A DNA stretch of 64,000 bases from CAWCDJ01 sp963836015 (GTDB lineage Bacteria; Acidobacteriota; Terriglobia; Bryobacterales; Bryobacteraceae), in contig CAWIIF010000015.1 of the NCBI GenBank assembly GCA_963836015.1, forward strand, positions 2,232,001-2,296,000. The letters are read 5' to 3'. Below the pieces are notes generated by a model. That model was not told the DNA's origin. It saw only the letters and a list, made by a program, of their open reading frames with translations, and did no database searches. The translations under genes were made by a program, and so were the position numbers. The stretch's first letter is position 1; every line of letters starts with the position of its first letter. Shown one piece after another: positions 8,906 through 18,262 of the stretch.

Positions 8906-9739
8906 ATGCGACGCACTTGGATTTATGCGGCGGCCCTGGGTTTCATCGTTCTTGGGGCCGGCTGCAACTCCGGCCCGACGCCGCCCCAGCCGGGTACTCC
9001 CGAGTTTATGTGGTCCGCCGCTAAGTCGACATACGTGGCGGGCGACTATCTCAAAGCCAACGACAATCTGACGCAGCTCGCGAAGGGGTCTTCCGAGTAT
9101 GCGGCGCGTTCGCGCCCGCTGGCGATCGTGTTGACATCTGGGATCGCCAAGGCTTACTCCGAACTGGCCGATAACTTCGAAACCGGCGCCCAGGCGAATC
9201 GCAACAATCCCACGCCGTTTCGCCGCCAGGTAAATCTCTTCCGCAGCGAGGCCAGCGCCGCCGCGGTCCAGACCGCGGAGTCCGTGCACCAGTTCCTGCA
9301 GTCGAATCCGCCTGACAGCATCGCGATCGAGCTGGGGTATCCGAGCGGGTCGGCGGCACCTCCGGTATCGCTGCAGAGGGTGGCCAAGGGAATGATTCTG
9401 CCGGACGCCGAAATCGAATCCGTCCAGAAAGAGATGATCCAGAGGGGCGTGCTGCTCGCCATGTGCCGGTCGGTCGGCGCGGGCGAGGACACCGCCAAGG
9501 GCCTGGAGATCTTCAAGGCGGGGAACGTCAAGGTGGCGAAGCCGGTCTTCGCCTTCGAGAGCGCCAAGGTGCTGATGGACCTGGCGGACCTCTATTCGCC
9601 TAAAAAGCTGGACCTGCCGAACCGCCTCAACATCGTGACCGGGGAAGCCGACGAAGCCCTGCAATCGGCGCCCGCCGGCAAGGAGACGAAAGACCTTGCG
9701 GCGAAGCTCGCCAAGCTGAAGAAGGGCAAGAAAACCTGA
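8906..9739 (+). CDS. Lipoprotein of unknown function
   Basis: I choose ATG 8906 (preceded by GAGAGG) rather than the upstream ATG at 8855, because it opens directly into a lipoprotein signal: MRRTWIYAAALGFIVLGAGC, lipobox LGAGC with Cys20. The 277-residue protein is mostly helical and charged, with a region like a tetratricopeptide scaffold (YVAGDYLKANDNLTQLAKGSSEYAAR). No catalytic motif is recognised. It ends in a Lys-rich tail (AKLAKLKKGKKT). It sits alone between the cytochrome and the hydrolase, both on the same strand. Confidence 0.75.
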   Translation: MRRTWIYAAALGFIVLGAGCNSGPTPPQPGTPEFMWSAAKSTYVAGDYLKANDNLTQLAKGSSEYAARSRPLAIVLTSGIAKAYSELADNFETGAQANRNNPTPFRRQVNLFRSEASAAAVQTAESVHQFLQSNPPDSIAIELGYPSGSAAPPVSLQRVAKGMILPDAEIESVQKEMIQRGVLLAMCRSVGAGEDTAKGLEIFKAGNVKVAKPVFAFESAKVLMDLADLYSPKKLDLPNRLNIVTGEADEALQSAPAGKETKDLAAKLAKLKKGKKT

Positions 9740-9784
9740 GAGCACCCCGGGCCTCCGCACGCTATCATCGAGTACTGAGGCCCG

Positions 9785-11887
9785 ATGCCACGCACAATTC
9801 TGCTCGCTCTGCTTGTGCCCGCGCTGCTCCCGGCGGGCACAACTGTTCTGTTCGACCCCCTGACCCCTTCCACCGGTCCCTTTCCCTCCGATGCCCTGAC
9901 GATTTTCGACCCGCTCCAGAAGACCGGCCTGCGTATCGACATGCCGGTGCCGGATTGCGGCGCCACTTACACCGCCTGCCAGGAAGGCGGCCTGCTCGAC
10001 CAGCTGGACGGATTCAGCCTGCGCGCCCGGGCTCGGCTGCGCTTCTCCGGCTCCGTGAACCCCGCGACGCTCAAGGACGGCATCTTCTTCGTCGCGCTGG
10101 ATAATCTGACCCAGGAAGAGCCGGGCGTCTACAAGCCCGGCGACCGCATCGCCGCCGACCAGGTAGTCTGGGACCCCGCCACCAACACGGCTTACGCCAA
10201 GCCGGTTTCCGTGCTCGACCAGCACCGGCGCTATGCCCTGGTAGTGACCGATGCCGTGAAAGATAGCGCCGGATCCGCGGTGCAGCCGGATCCCGCCTTT
10301 TCAGCCTGTTCGCAGGGCGTCTCCGGGTATTGCGGGCGCCTGGCCGCGGCGCTGGGCGGGATCGCTTCCGCGCCGCAGAAGATCGTGGCCGCTTCGGTCT
10401 TTACCACCATGAGCGCCACGGCGTGGCTGGAGCACGCACGCGCGATCCTCGACTACGTCGCGCCGATCGTCACGCTAGCCCAGCCGCAGAGCACATTTCG
10501 CGTCTCGGACCTGGATTCCCTGACCTTGCACGAACAGACCGGCGACAACCCCGCGCAGTTCGCCGATCTTTCGCTGCCGCTCAATTCCACGCTGTTGAAC
10601 GGCCTCGACCGCGTGGTCATCGGCTCCTACAGCTCCCCGAACTTTCTCGAGGCCGACCAGACCATCCGCAACGCCCCGACGCTGCCCGGCCTGGAGGTGC
10701 CCTCGAGCACCAACCAGGTATACTTCAACGCACTGCTGCCGGCGGCTCCCAAGCCGGCCGCCGGATACCCGGTGCTGATTTTCGGGCACGGGTTCGGAGA
10801 CAGCCGCTTCGGCGGGCCCACCGCGGTGGCGCCCACCATGGCGCGCGCGGGGTTCGCCGTGATTGCGATCAACGCGGTGGGCCACGGCTTCGGCCCGCAG
10901 AGCACCGTCACCTTCGTCGATAAAGCGGGGAACCGCACGACCCTCCCCGCGGGCGGACGTAGCATCGACCTCAACGGCGACGGCGTCATCGAAGCCAACG
11001 AAGGCTGCGCGCTGGTGACGCCCGTCGCTTACGGCACGCGCGATTGCTTCCGTCAGACCGCCGTGGACCTGATGCAGTTGGCGCGCGTGATCCGGCTGGG
11101 GCTCGATCTGGATGGAGACGGCACGCCCGATCTCGACCCGTCGCGCATTTATTACGCCGGCCAATCGCTGGGCGCCATTTACGGGACCATGTTCACGGCG
11201 GTCGAGCCTTCCATCCGGGCGGCGGCGCTGAACGTGGGCGGAGCCACCGTGGTGGACATCGCGCGCTGGAGCCCGGCGTATCGCGACCTCACGACGGAAA
11301 GCCTCCAGTTGCGCCGTCCTCCCCTGCTGAACCAGGGCAGCGGCTACAACGAGGACTACGTCCTTCCCGGCCAGCCGGTGAAGGTGACGACCGTGGCGGG
11401 AGCCGTCGACATCCAGAACTTCTTCGAGACTGTCGAGTGGCTGGGCATGTCCGGCGATCCGATTGCCTTCGCGCCGCACCTGAAGACCTCGCCGCTCTCC
11501 GGCCTTTCCGCCCGTCCGGTGCTGATTCAATTTGCACGCGGCGACCGGACCGTGCCGAACCCGTCGAATTCGACGCTGGTGAGCGCCGCCGGCCTGCAGT
11601 CTTCCACGTGGTTATACCGCCACGACCTGGCGCGCGCGCAAGCCCCCGACCTGCCCGTGAATCCGCATCCGTACCTGGTGCTATTCGTCAGCCTGGACGG
11701 CGGCACCATCACGCTGCCGGGCATCGCCGGGCTGGCCGTCAGCCTGGACGCGCAGCAGCAGATCGCCGGATTCGTGGCGGCGGACGGCGCCGTCATCCCG
11801 GACCCGAACGGGTTCTCGGCCCTGTTGTTCGGGACGAAAGTTTTCGAGATCCCCACGACTCTGCCGGCGGATCTGGGCTTTCAATAG
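9785..11887 (+). CDS. Large secreted alpha/beta hydrolase (lipase/esterase-like)
   Basis: A 700-residue protein with signal peptide MPRTILLALLVPALLPAG. The N-terminal half resembles the beta-rich N-domain of extracellular lipases (ALTIFDPLQKTGLRIDMPVP). The catalytic part has the oxyanion segment G334-H-G-F-G and the nucleophile elbow G-Q-S461-L-G (YYAGQSLGAIYG). An Asp (ARGDRTVPNPSN) and a His (NPHPYLV) lie later in the order expected for a triad. A calcium-binding-like string DLNGDGVIEANEG lies between them. The substrate is unknown: carboxylesters or lipids by family. The gene ends 4 nt before the Mut7-C gene, so the two are probably co-transcribed, though a functional link is not obvious. 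Confidence 0.8.
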   Translation: MPRTILLALLVPALLPAGTTVLFDPLTPSTGPFPSDALTIFDPLQKTGLRIDMPVPDCGATYTACQEGGLLDQLDGFSLRARARLRFSGSVNPATLKDGIFFVALDNLTQEEPGVYKPGDRIAADQVVWDPATNTAYAKPVSVLDQHRRYALVVTDAVKDSAGSAVQPDPAFSACSQGVSGYCGRLAAALGGIASAPQKIVAASVFTTMSATAWLEHARAILDYVAPIVTLAQPQSTFRVSDLDSLTLHEQTGDNPAQFADLSLPLNSTLLNGLDRVVIGSYSSPNFLEADQTIRNAPTLPGLEVPSSTNQVYFNALLPAAPKPAAGYPVLIFGHGFGDSRFGGPTAVAPTMARAGFAVIAINAVGHGFGPQSTVTFVDKAGNRTTLPAGGRSIDLNGDGVIEANEGCALVTPVAYGTRDCFRQTAVDLMQLARVIRLGLDLDGDGTPDLDPSRIYYAGQSLGAIYGTMFTAVEPSIRAAALNVGGATVVDIARWSPAYRDLTTESLQLRRPPLLNQGSGYNEDYVLPGQPVKVTTVAGAVDIQNFFETVEWLGMSGDPIAFAPHLKTSPLSGLSARPVLIQFARGDRTVPNPSNSTLVSAAGLQSSTWLYRHDLARAQAPDLPVNPHPYLVLFVSLDGGTITLPGIAGLAVSLDAQQQIAGFVAADGAVIPDPNGFSALLFGTKVFEIPTTLPADLGFQ

Positions 11888-11891
11888 TGAG

Positions 11892-12632
11892 ATGCCCCGC
11901 GCCTGGTTCCGCTTCTATGCCGAGCTGAACGACCTGCTGCCTCCGGAGCGACGCTTTACCGAGTTCGCCTATGACTTCCTCGACGCCGGCACGGTCAAGG
12001 ACCGCATCGAGTCCTTCGGCGTGCCGCACACCGAGGTGGACCTGGTGATCGTCAACGGCTTGTCGCGCGGCTTCGACTGGCGGGTCGAGGATGGCGACCG
12101 CATCAGCGTGTACCCGGTTTTCGAGTCGCTCGACATCGCCGGGCTGACGCGGCTGCGTCCCGAGCCGCTGCGCGAGCCTCGCTTCGTTCTGGACGTCCAC
12201 CTGGGGAAGCTGGCGGCGTACCTGCGAATGGCCGGCTTCGACACCTTGTACCGCAACTGCTACAGCGACGAAGAGCTGGCCTCCGTTTCGAGCGGCGAAC
12301 ACCGGATCCTGCTAACCCGAGATGTGGGGCTGCTGAAACGCAGCGAGATCACGCACGGCTGTTTCGTGCGGGAGACCGCTCCCCGCCGCCAGCTCGCAGA
12401 GGTGGTGAAGCGTTTCGATCTCGGGCGCCTGCTGCGTCCCTTCACCCGCTGCATGCGATGCAATCACCCGCTCGAGCCGGCCTCCAAAGAAGAGGTAGCG
12501 GGCGTACTGCCGCCGCGGATTGCCGCTCTTCACGATGAGTTCCGCCGCTGCCCGCAGTGCGGCCGGGTCTACTGGAAGGGCGGCCACCACCGGCGCATGC
12601 AGGCGATCGTCGGGGAGCTCGGATTATACTGA
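11892..12632 (+). CDS. Ubiquitin-like + Mut7-C RNase-domain protein
   Basis: 246 residues. Residues 1-90 are a ThiS/MoaD-type ubiquitin-like fold (RFYAELNDLLPP, VEDGDRISVYPVFESLD). Residues 95-246 match the Mut7-C domain: an acidic PIN-like core (FVLDVHLGKLAAYLRMAGFD, LLTRDVGLLKR) and a zinc ribbon with C-M-R-C and C-P-Q-C pairs. Mut7-C domains are predicted RNases by comparative genomics; bacterial proteins of this exact two-domain layout are widespread but little studied. The start lies only 4 nt after the hydrolase stop, which supports co-transcription. Confidence 0.87.
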   Translation: MPRAWFRFYAELNDLLPPERRFTEFAYDFLDAGTVKDRIESFGVPHTEVDLVIVNGLSRGFDWRVEDGDRISVYPVFESLDIAGLTRLRPEPLREPRFVLDVHLGKLAAYLRMAGFDTLYRNCYSDEELASVSSGEHRILLTRDVGLLKRSEITHGCFVRETAPRRQLAEVVKRFDLGRLLRPFTRCMRCNHPLEPASKEEVAGVLPPRIAALHDEFRRCPQCGRVYWKGGHHRRMQAIVGELGLY

Positions 12633-12640
12633 TAACATCG

Positions 12641-15607
12641 GTGTCCAGAAGCGCTAGGTCCTATTGGCGAGTCCACACTCCAGCTGCGTGCGTCCTTATT
12701 CTGATCCTGATAGCGGGGCGGAGCGCGTGGGGGCTCGACCCCCGTAAGAGTCTGACTCAGTACACTCGAACTTCCTGGACCCAGGAGCACGGCCTGCCGC
12801 AGGACACTATCCGGGCCATCACCCAGACCCCCGACGGCTATCTCTGGATCGGCACGGATGAGGGCCTGGCGCGGTTTGACGGCTATGAATTCGCGGTCTT
12901 CAACAAGACCCGGGGCGATCTGCCGTCGAACTCCATTACGGCGCTGGCGGCGGCCGGGGACGGGGCTCTCTGGATCGGCACGTCGAACGGGCTGACACGG
13001 TACCAGGAAGGCCGCTTCCGCACCTACACGGTGAAGGACGGCCTGCCGGACGATGCCGTCACGAGCCTGTACGAGGACCATGCCGGCACGCTCTGGATCG
13101 TGGCCGGCATATATCTCAGCAGGTTCGAGCAAGGCAAGTTCACGAACTTCGCGCCGGGCGCCCAATTGCCCGTCACGTCCGCGCGCGTCATCCGCGAGGA
13201 CAACCACCACGATCTCTGGGTGGCCGGCTTCACCGCGATCGTGAAGATGACGAACGGGCGCTTTGTTCCGGTGATGGACACTGCCGCATTGAAGGGCCAG
13301 ATCGTCACCGCCATGGTGACCGACCGCGAGGGCCGTTTTTGGCTGGGCGGCAGCAACGGCGTCATCGAGCGCTGGCCGGATGGCCGAACCCGCCGCTTCA
13401 CCACCCGCGACGGACTGCCGGATGCGTTTGTCCGCTCGTTGTGGATCGACCACGATGGCAATGTCTGGGCCGGCACCAACCTGGGCCTGGCGCGGCTCAG
13501 CGGCGACCGCTGGGTCACGCTCAACGACGACGACAGCAGCCGGGATCTCGTGCGGTGCCTGTTCGAAGACCGCGAAGGCGACCTCTGGGTAGGATCGAAC
13601 AGCGGATTGACGCGCTTCCGCGACACCATGTTCGTGGCTTACGGCAAGAGCGAAGGTCTGCCGAGCGACGAGCCGAACGCGGTATTCCAGGACCACATGG
13701 GGCGCATCTGGGTGGGGTTCCACGACAGCGGGCTGATGCTGCTCTCGGGCGGCCAGAGGCGGGTATTCACCATCCGCGACGGCCTGCCGAACAACGAGAT
13801 CTTCTCAATTCACGAAGCTGCCAACGGCGACTTGTTGATCGGCGCGCGCGGCGGCATGGTCCGGATGCACAACGGGACCTTCAGCACCTTCGTGCCGCGC
13901 GACCCCCTGGCGCGCATCAACGTCTTCGACGCACTGGAAGATTCCGGCGGGCGCGTCTGGATGGCCACACCCGGCGGGCTGATCGAGAAGACCGGAGACC
14001 AGACGCGGATCGTGATACCCGGAGCGCCGGTGCTGTCCAACTCGACCGTCACGCTTTGCTTCGACAGGGGTGGAGGTCTCTGGGCCGGCTCCTACGGCAA
14101 GGGGCTCTGGCACATCCAGGGCGAGTCGGTACGCCAGTACACCATCTCGGACGGCCTATCGAGCGACCAGATTCGCTCCCTGTATCTCGACCGGGACGGC
14201 ACGCTTTGGATCGGCACTTTCGGCGGTGGGCTGGACGCCCTCCGAAACGGCCGCTTCCGGAACTACACGGCGGCCAACGGCCTGCTCAGCGACAACGTGG
14301 CGGATGTAATGGATGACGGCGAATCGCTGTGGTTGAGCACCACTCGCGGCATCTGCCGCATATCCAGAAGCCAGCTTCGCGATTTCGATGAAGGCCGGCG
14401 CAAGACGCTCGAGCCCGCCAATTTCGGTATCGAAGACGGTTTGCGCAGTGCGCAATGCTCTCCCAGCTATCCGATCGGCGGAGGCGGGTACCGTACCGCC
14501 GACGGGCGCCTCTGGTTCACGACCACCCGCGGCCTGGCAGTCTACAATCCAGGTGCGCAGAAACAGAGGTCGATGCCGCCCATAGTGCACATCGCGGAAC
14601 TGGCGGTGGACGGCCGCCCGGTGGAACTGGCGCCCAACAGCCGGCTGGGGCCCAACGCGGGCCGCATCCAGATTCGCTACACCGCCATTCACCTGGCCGC
14701 GCCGGAAGAGGTGCGCTACTCCTACCACATGGAAGGGCTCGATCGCGACTGGGTCCGCGCGGGTACCCGCCGCGCCATCAACTACACTTCACTGGGCCAC
14801 GGGCAATACCGTTTCGTAGTGAGGGCCGAGCTTTCCAACGGTCAGGCCGGCGAGGCGTCCTATGCCTTCACGATCCTGCCGCAGTTCTACGAAACCGCTT
14901 GGTTCCGGGTGTTGGCGGCGCTGCTGCTGGCGGCTTCGGCGTGGGCCGTGTACCGGCTGCGTGTGCGGCAGATCCGCTCGCGTTTCGCGCTGGTTCTCGA
15001 AGAGCGGGCGCGCCTGGCCCGGGAAATCCACGACACCCTGGCCCAGGGGTTCGTAGGCATCTCTTCGCAGCTCGATGCGGTGGCTATGTGCATGCCGGAG
15101 GAGGGTTCGCCTGCCCGCCGTTATCTCGATATGGCGCGCCGCATGGCCCGGCACAGCCTGACCGAGGCTCGGCGCTCGGTGATGGACCTGCGGGCTTCGG
15201 TGCTCGAGGGCCAGGACCTGGCGGCCGCGCTCTCTTCCAGCACGCGCATGTGGACGGCGGGGTCGGGCGTGGACGTCGAGATCGAGGTTTCCGGGACGCC
15301 CACCGAGTTGCCGCAGGATTACGAGCAGCACCTGCTGCGCATCGCGCAGGAGGCCGTCACCAACGCTTTGAAACACTCCGCAGCCTCCAGGATCCTGATC
15401 AAGCTTCACATGGAAACCCGCAAGCTGTATCTGCGAATTGTGGATGACGGCCGGGGCTTCGAGCAGGATGGCGTATTCGCGTCGCTCGGGGGCCATTTCG
15501 GGCTGATCGGGATGCGCGAGCGCGCCGAGCGCCTGGGCGGCGAGCTGACACTGGCGAGTGAGCCGGGAAAGGGAACGGAAGTGGAGGTTAGGGTACCGCT
15601 GCCATGA
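12641..15607 (+). CDS. Two-component regulator-propeller sensor histidine kinase
   Basis: The frame is open from 12557, but I place the start at GTG 12641, after the preceding gene, where the N-terminal hydrophobic segment begins (AACVLILILIAGRSAWG). The protein has about 988 residues: two seven-bladed Reg_prop beta-propellers (repeated W-I-G-T-x2-G-L-x-R), a Y_Y_Y domain (HMEGLDRDWVRAGTRRAINY), one membrane helix (VLAALLLAASAWAVYRL), a HisKA_3 domain with phospho-acceptor His797 (REIHDTLAQG) and a HATPase_c domain (QEAVTNALKHS, DDGRGF). This layout resembles hybrid sensors for polysaccharide breakdown products, but the ligand is unknown. The next gene overlaps it by 4 bp and is its LuxR partner. 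Confidence 0.92.
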   Translation: MSRSARSYWRVHTPAACVLILILIAGRSAWGLDPRKSLTQYTRTSWTQEHGLPQDTIRAITQTPDGYLWIGTDEGLARFDGYEFAVFNKTRGDLPSNSITALAAAGDGALWIGTSNGLTRYQEGRFRTYTVKDGLPDDAVTSLYEDHAGTLWIVAGIYLSRFEQGKFTNFAPGAQLPVTSARVIREDNHHDLWVAGFTAIVKMTNGRFVPVMDTAALKGQIVTAMVTDREGRFWLGGSNGVIERWPDGRTRRFTTRDGLPDAFVRSLWIDHDGNVWAGTNLGLARLSGDRWVTLNDDDSSRDLVRCLFEDREGDLWVGSNSGLTRFRDTMFVAYGKSEGLPSDEPNAVFQDHMGRIWVGFHDSGLMLLSGGQRRVFTIRDGLPNNEIFSIHEAANGDLLIGARGGMVRMHNGTFSTFVPRDPLARINVFDALEDSGGRVWMATPGGLIEKTGDQTRIVIPGAPVLSNSTVTLCFDRGGGLWAGSYGKGLWHIQGESVRQYTISDGLSSDQIRSLYLDRDGTLWIGTFGGGLDALRNGRFRNYTAANGLLSDNVADVMDDGESLWLSTTRGICRISRSQLRDFDEGRRKTLEPANFGIEDGLRSAQCSPSYPIGGGGYRTADGRLWFTTTRGLAVYNPGAQKQRSMPPIVHIAELAVDGRPVELAPNSRLGPNAGRIQIRYTAIHLAAPEEVRYSYHMEGLDRDWVRAGTRRAINYTSLGHGQYRFVVRAELSNGQAGEASYAFTILPQFYETAWFRVLAALLLAASAWAVYRLRVRQIRSRFALVLEERARLAREIHDTLAQGFVGISSQLDAVAMCMPEEGSPARRYLDMARRMARHSLTEARRSVMDLRASVLEGQDLAAALSSSTRMWTAGSGVDVEIEVSGTPTELPQDYEQHLLRIAQEAVTNALKHSAASRILIKLHMETRKLYLRIVDDGRGFEQDGVFASLGGHFGLIGMRERAERLGGELTLASEPGKGTEVEVRVPLP

Positions 15608-16227
15608 GTGAGAAGATTCGAATTCTGGTCGCCGATGACCACCTGGTGGCGCGTGTCGGCGTCACGACGATCGTGAACTTACAGCCGGACATGACGGTGA
15701 TCGCGGAGGCTGCCAACGGACAGCAGGCGGTCGAGCTGTTCCGCAAGCATCTGCCGGATGTGACGCTGCTCGATCTCCGCATGCCGGGGATGACCGGGGT
15801 GGAGGCGGCCATCGCAATTCGGGAGGAATTTCCCAACGCCCGGATGGTGGCGCTCACCACGTATGGGGGCGACGAGGACATTCGCAGGGCCCTCTCCGCG
15901 GGCGTGCAGGCTTACCTCACCAAGGACGTCCTGCACGACGAGCTGATCAAGGCGATCCACGCGGTGCACGCGGGGCAGACCTACCTTCCCGCGGCGGTGG
16001 CGGCGGCGTTGGCCGCGCAGATGCCGCGGCCCGATCTGAGCGCGCGCGAAGTCCAGGTGCTCGAGCTGATCGTGCGCGGCCTGGCGAATAAGCAGATCGC
16101 TTATTCCCTGAGCATCGCCGAGCACACCGTGAAGAACCACGTGAAGAACATTCTCAGCAAGCTCGGCGTGCAGGACCGGACGCAGGCGGCCACCGCGGCC
16201 ATCCAGCGGGGCATCATTCATCTCTGA
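15604..16227 (+). CDS. NarL/FixJ-family response regulator
   Basis: 207 residues. Receiver domain with acidic pair D11-D12, phospho-acceptor Asp57 (LLDLRMPG), Thr85 and Lys107 (LTKDV), followed by a LuxR-type helix-turn-helix (LSAREVQVLELIVRGLANKQIA, then AEHTVKNHVKNILSKL). The ATG overlaps the kinase stop (ATGA), so it is translationally coupled to it and is almost certainly its output regulator. Target genes are unknown; the nearest candidates are the secreted proteins around it. Its 3' end overlaps the convergent OPT transporter gene by 14 bp. Confidence 0.95.
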   Translation: MSEKIRILVADDHLVARVGVTTIVNLQPDMTVIAEAANGQQAVELFRKHLPDVTLLDLRMPGMTGVEAAIAIREEFPNARMVALTTYGGDEDIRRALSAGVQAYLTKDVLHDELIKAIHAVHAGQTYLPAAVAAALAAQMPRPDLSAREVQVLELIVRGLANKQIAYSLSIAEHTVKNHVKNILSKLGVQDRTQAATAAIQRGIIHL

Positions 16228-18199
16228 GATCGCGCCGCTGGGACCCCCACCACACATAGGCGCAAAGCCCCAGGAACAGCACGGTGGAAATACTCTGTGA
16301 AATGGCCTCGTTCGAGTAAAACGGCGTCCGGATCCAGTCTTCGGAGTAGCCGGGAATCAGCCGGCAGGCCGCGCCGAAGACGCCGCCGAGGGCGCCTCCG
16401 GCCATGAGGCCCGACGCGATGATTACCCCCCGTTCCCGCACTGCCGCGCCTTTGCGGCTCAGGAAGTGCGCCAGGAAGCCGCCGACCAGCGCCGGGGTGT
16501 TGAGTTCCAGGGGCAGGTACATGCCGAGCGCGAAGATCAGCGCGGGCACGCCCAGCATCTCCATGACTACCGCGATGGCCGCACCGGCACCGAACAGTAA
16601 ATAGGCGACCGGCTGGCGGCTCATGAAGCCCTCAACCAGCGCTTTCATGATCGACGCCTGGGGCGAAGGCAGTACCACACGGGTATCTCCGGGAGCGGCC
16701 TCGCCGAACTGGAAGGCGTGTGCCAGCATCACGATGGTCAGCCCGACCGCGATGGAGGCGGCCAGGACGCCCAGGAACTTCACCTTCTCCTGGGCTGCCG
16801 GAGTGGACCCCAGCCAGTAGCCGGTCTTGAAATCGGTGATCGCCTGGCCCGAGACCGAGAGCGCGGTGCAGACCATCCCGGCCATGGCCATGACGAAGAA
16901 CATCCCGGTAGATCCCGACAGGCCGAAGCGCAGCAGGACCACCGCGGAGATGATGATGGTCAGCATGGTCATGCCGGATACCGGGTTGCGTGCGGTGGTG
17001 GCGATGGCGTTGGCGGCCACCGAAGTAAAGAAGAACGAGAACAGCAGCGTCAGTAGCAGCCCCGCCGCGATGACCGCGAAGCTTGGCGAGAGGTTGCCAA
17101 GAAAGATGGCGACCGCGAGCGCGCTCACTACCACTCCGGCTAGAATGGCCATCACTGGAATGTCCCGGTCTGTGCGCTCGCCTGCCGCTTCGCCCCGGCG
17201 GAAGGCGTGGATCGCCACGCCGAACGAGCCCGCCACGATCCGCATGGATTTCAGAATTCCGAAGATCCCCGCCGTCGCGATCGCGCCGACCCCGACGAAC
17301 CTGACATAGCCGCGGAAGATCTGGACCGCGGTCATGTGGGAAATCGGGGTCGCGGCCGGATACACCACGGTATCGCCGAGGTGGCTGCCGATCATCCAGA
17401 TCAGCGGCACCAGCACGAGGTTCGACAGCACTCCGCCGGCGCATAGGATCAGCGAGCTGCGCAGCCCCATCACGTAGCCCAATCCGAGGATGAAGCCGAT
17501 GGCGTCGAAGCTGAGCGCCACCCGGGCGCGGTCCGCGAGTACGCGCATGAAACCGAGGAATTGAAAATCGACGTACTCTTTCCAGACGTGGAAGGTCGTG
17601 ACGAGGTAATCGTAGATGCCCGCGATGGCGGTGGCCTGGAGCAGCAGTTTCGCCTGGGAGCCGCCCTTCTCTCCCGTGACCAGCACCTCCGTGATGGCGG
17701 TAGCCTCGGGGTAGGGAAGCTGGCCGTGCGTATCGCGCACGAAGTAGCGCCGTAGGGGAATCAGGAAGAGCACGCCCAGGGCGCCTCCCGCCAGGCAGAT
17801 GAAGATGGTCTGGACGGGGTGCGGATCGAGCTTGAGGATGTAGAGCGCCGGCAGGGTGAAAATGGCGCCCGCCACGATCGAGCCGGCCAGTCCTCCGATG
17901 CCGGTGATGATGACGTTCTCGAGCAGGGTCGAGCGCCGCGGATAGAGCCGCGCCAGGCCGATCGCCAGGATCGAGATGGGGATGGCCGCTTCCATCACCT
18001 GGCCCACCTTCAGCCCGGAGTAGGCCGAAGCCACGGTGAAAACCACGCAGAGAAACAGACCCCAGCCGACCGAGCGGGCGGTCAGTTCCGGGACGGCTGC
18101 ACCGGCCGGGATTGGCGGCTTGTAAGTTTCGCCGGGTGCCAGCGGCGTGTACGCATTCCCAGGCAGGGCCTTCGGTTCAGGCGCGGCTGCGATTGCCAT
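16214..18199 (-). CDS. OPT-family oligopeptide transporter
   Basis: 661 residues with about 14-16 hydrophobic segments from residue 45 onward, and family-typical stretches (GWGLFLCVVFTVASAYSGLK, PYPEATAITEVL, GYVMGLRSS). The OPT family imports small peptides or metal-chelator complexes by proton coupling; bacterial members of this type are usually annotated as peptide transporters. The N-terminus is a short Pro-rich cytosolic tail. The gene stands alone and is transcribed towards the LuxR gene, with a divergent start for the SBBP protein 63 bp away. Confidence 0.92.
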   Translation of the reverse strand: MAIAAAPEPKALPGNAYTPLAPGETYKPPIPAGAAVPELTARSVGWGLFLCVVFTVASAYSGLKVGQVMEAAIPISILAIGLARLYPRRSTLLENVIITGIGGLAGSIVAGAIFTLPALYILKLDPHPVQTIFICLAGGALGVLFLIPLRRYFVRDTHGQLPYPEATAITEVLVTGEKGGSQAKLLLQATAIAGIYDYLVTTFHVWKEYVDFQFLGFMRVLADRARVALSFDAIGFILGLGYVMGLRSSLILCAGGVLSNLVLVPLIWMIGSHLGDTVVYPAATPISHMTAVQIFRGYVRFVGVGAIATAGIFGILKSMRIVAGSFGVAIHAFRRGEAAGERTDRDIPVMAILAGVVVSALAVAIFLGNLSPSFAVIAAGLLLTLLFSFFFTSVAANAIATTARNPVSGMTMLTIIISAVVLLRFGLSGSTGMFFVMAMAGMVCTALSVSGQAITDFKTGYWLGSTPAAQEKVKFLGVLAASIAVGLTIVMLAHAFQFGEAAPGDTRVVLPSPQASIMKALVEGFMSRQPVAYLLFGAGAAIAVVMEMLGVPALIFALGMYLPLELNTPALVGGFLAHFLSRKGAAVRERGVIIASGLMAGGALGGVFGAACRLIPGYSEDWIRTPFYSNEAISQSISTVLFLGLCAYVWWGSQRRDLRDE

Positions 18200-18262
18200 G
18201 GCCTTATCGTACTAGGTTTCACGCGAATGGAATCCGAAATTCCAAAGCGCGATAATCGGGTC

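Noticed and set aside
17819..18262. N-terminal extension of the SBBP protein back to 17819
   Set aside because: It is antisense to the OPT transporter and Arg/His-rich; the signal peptide begins at 18263.
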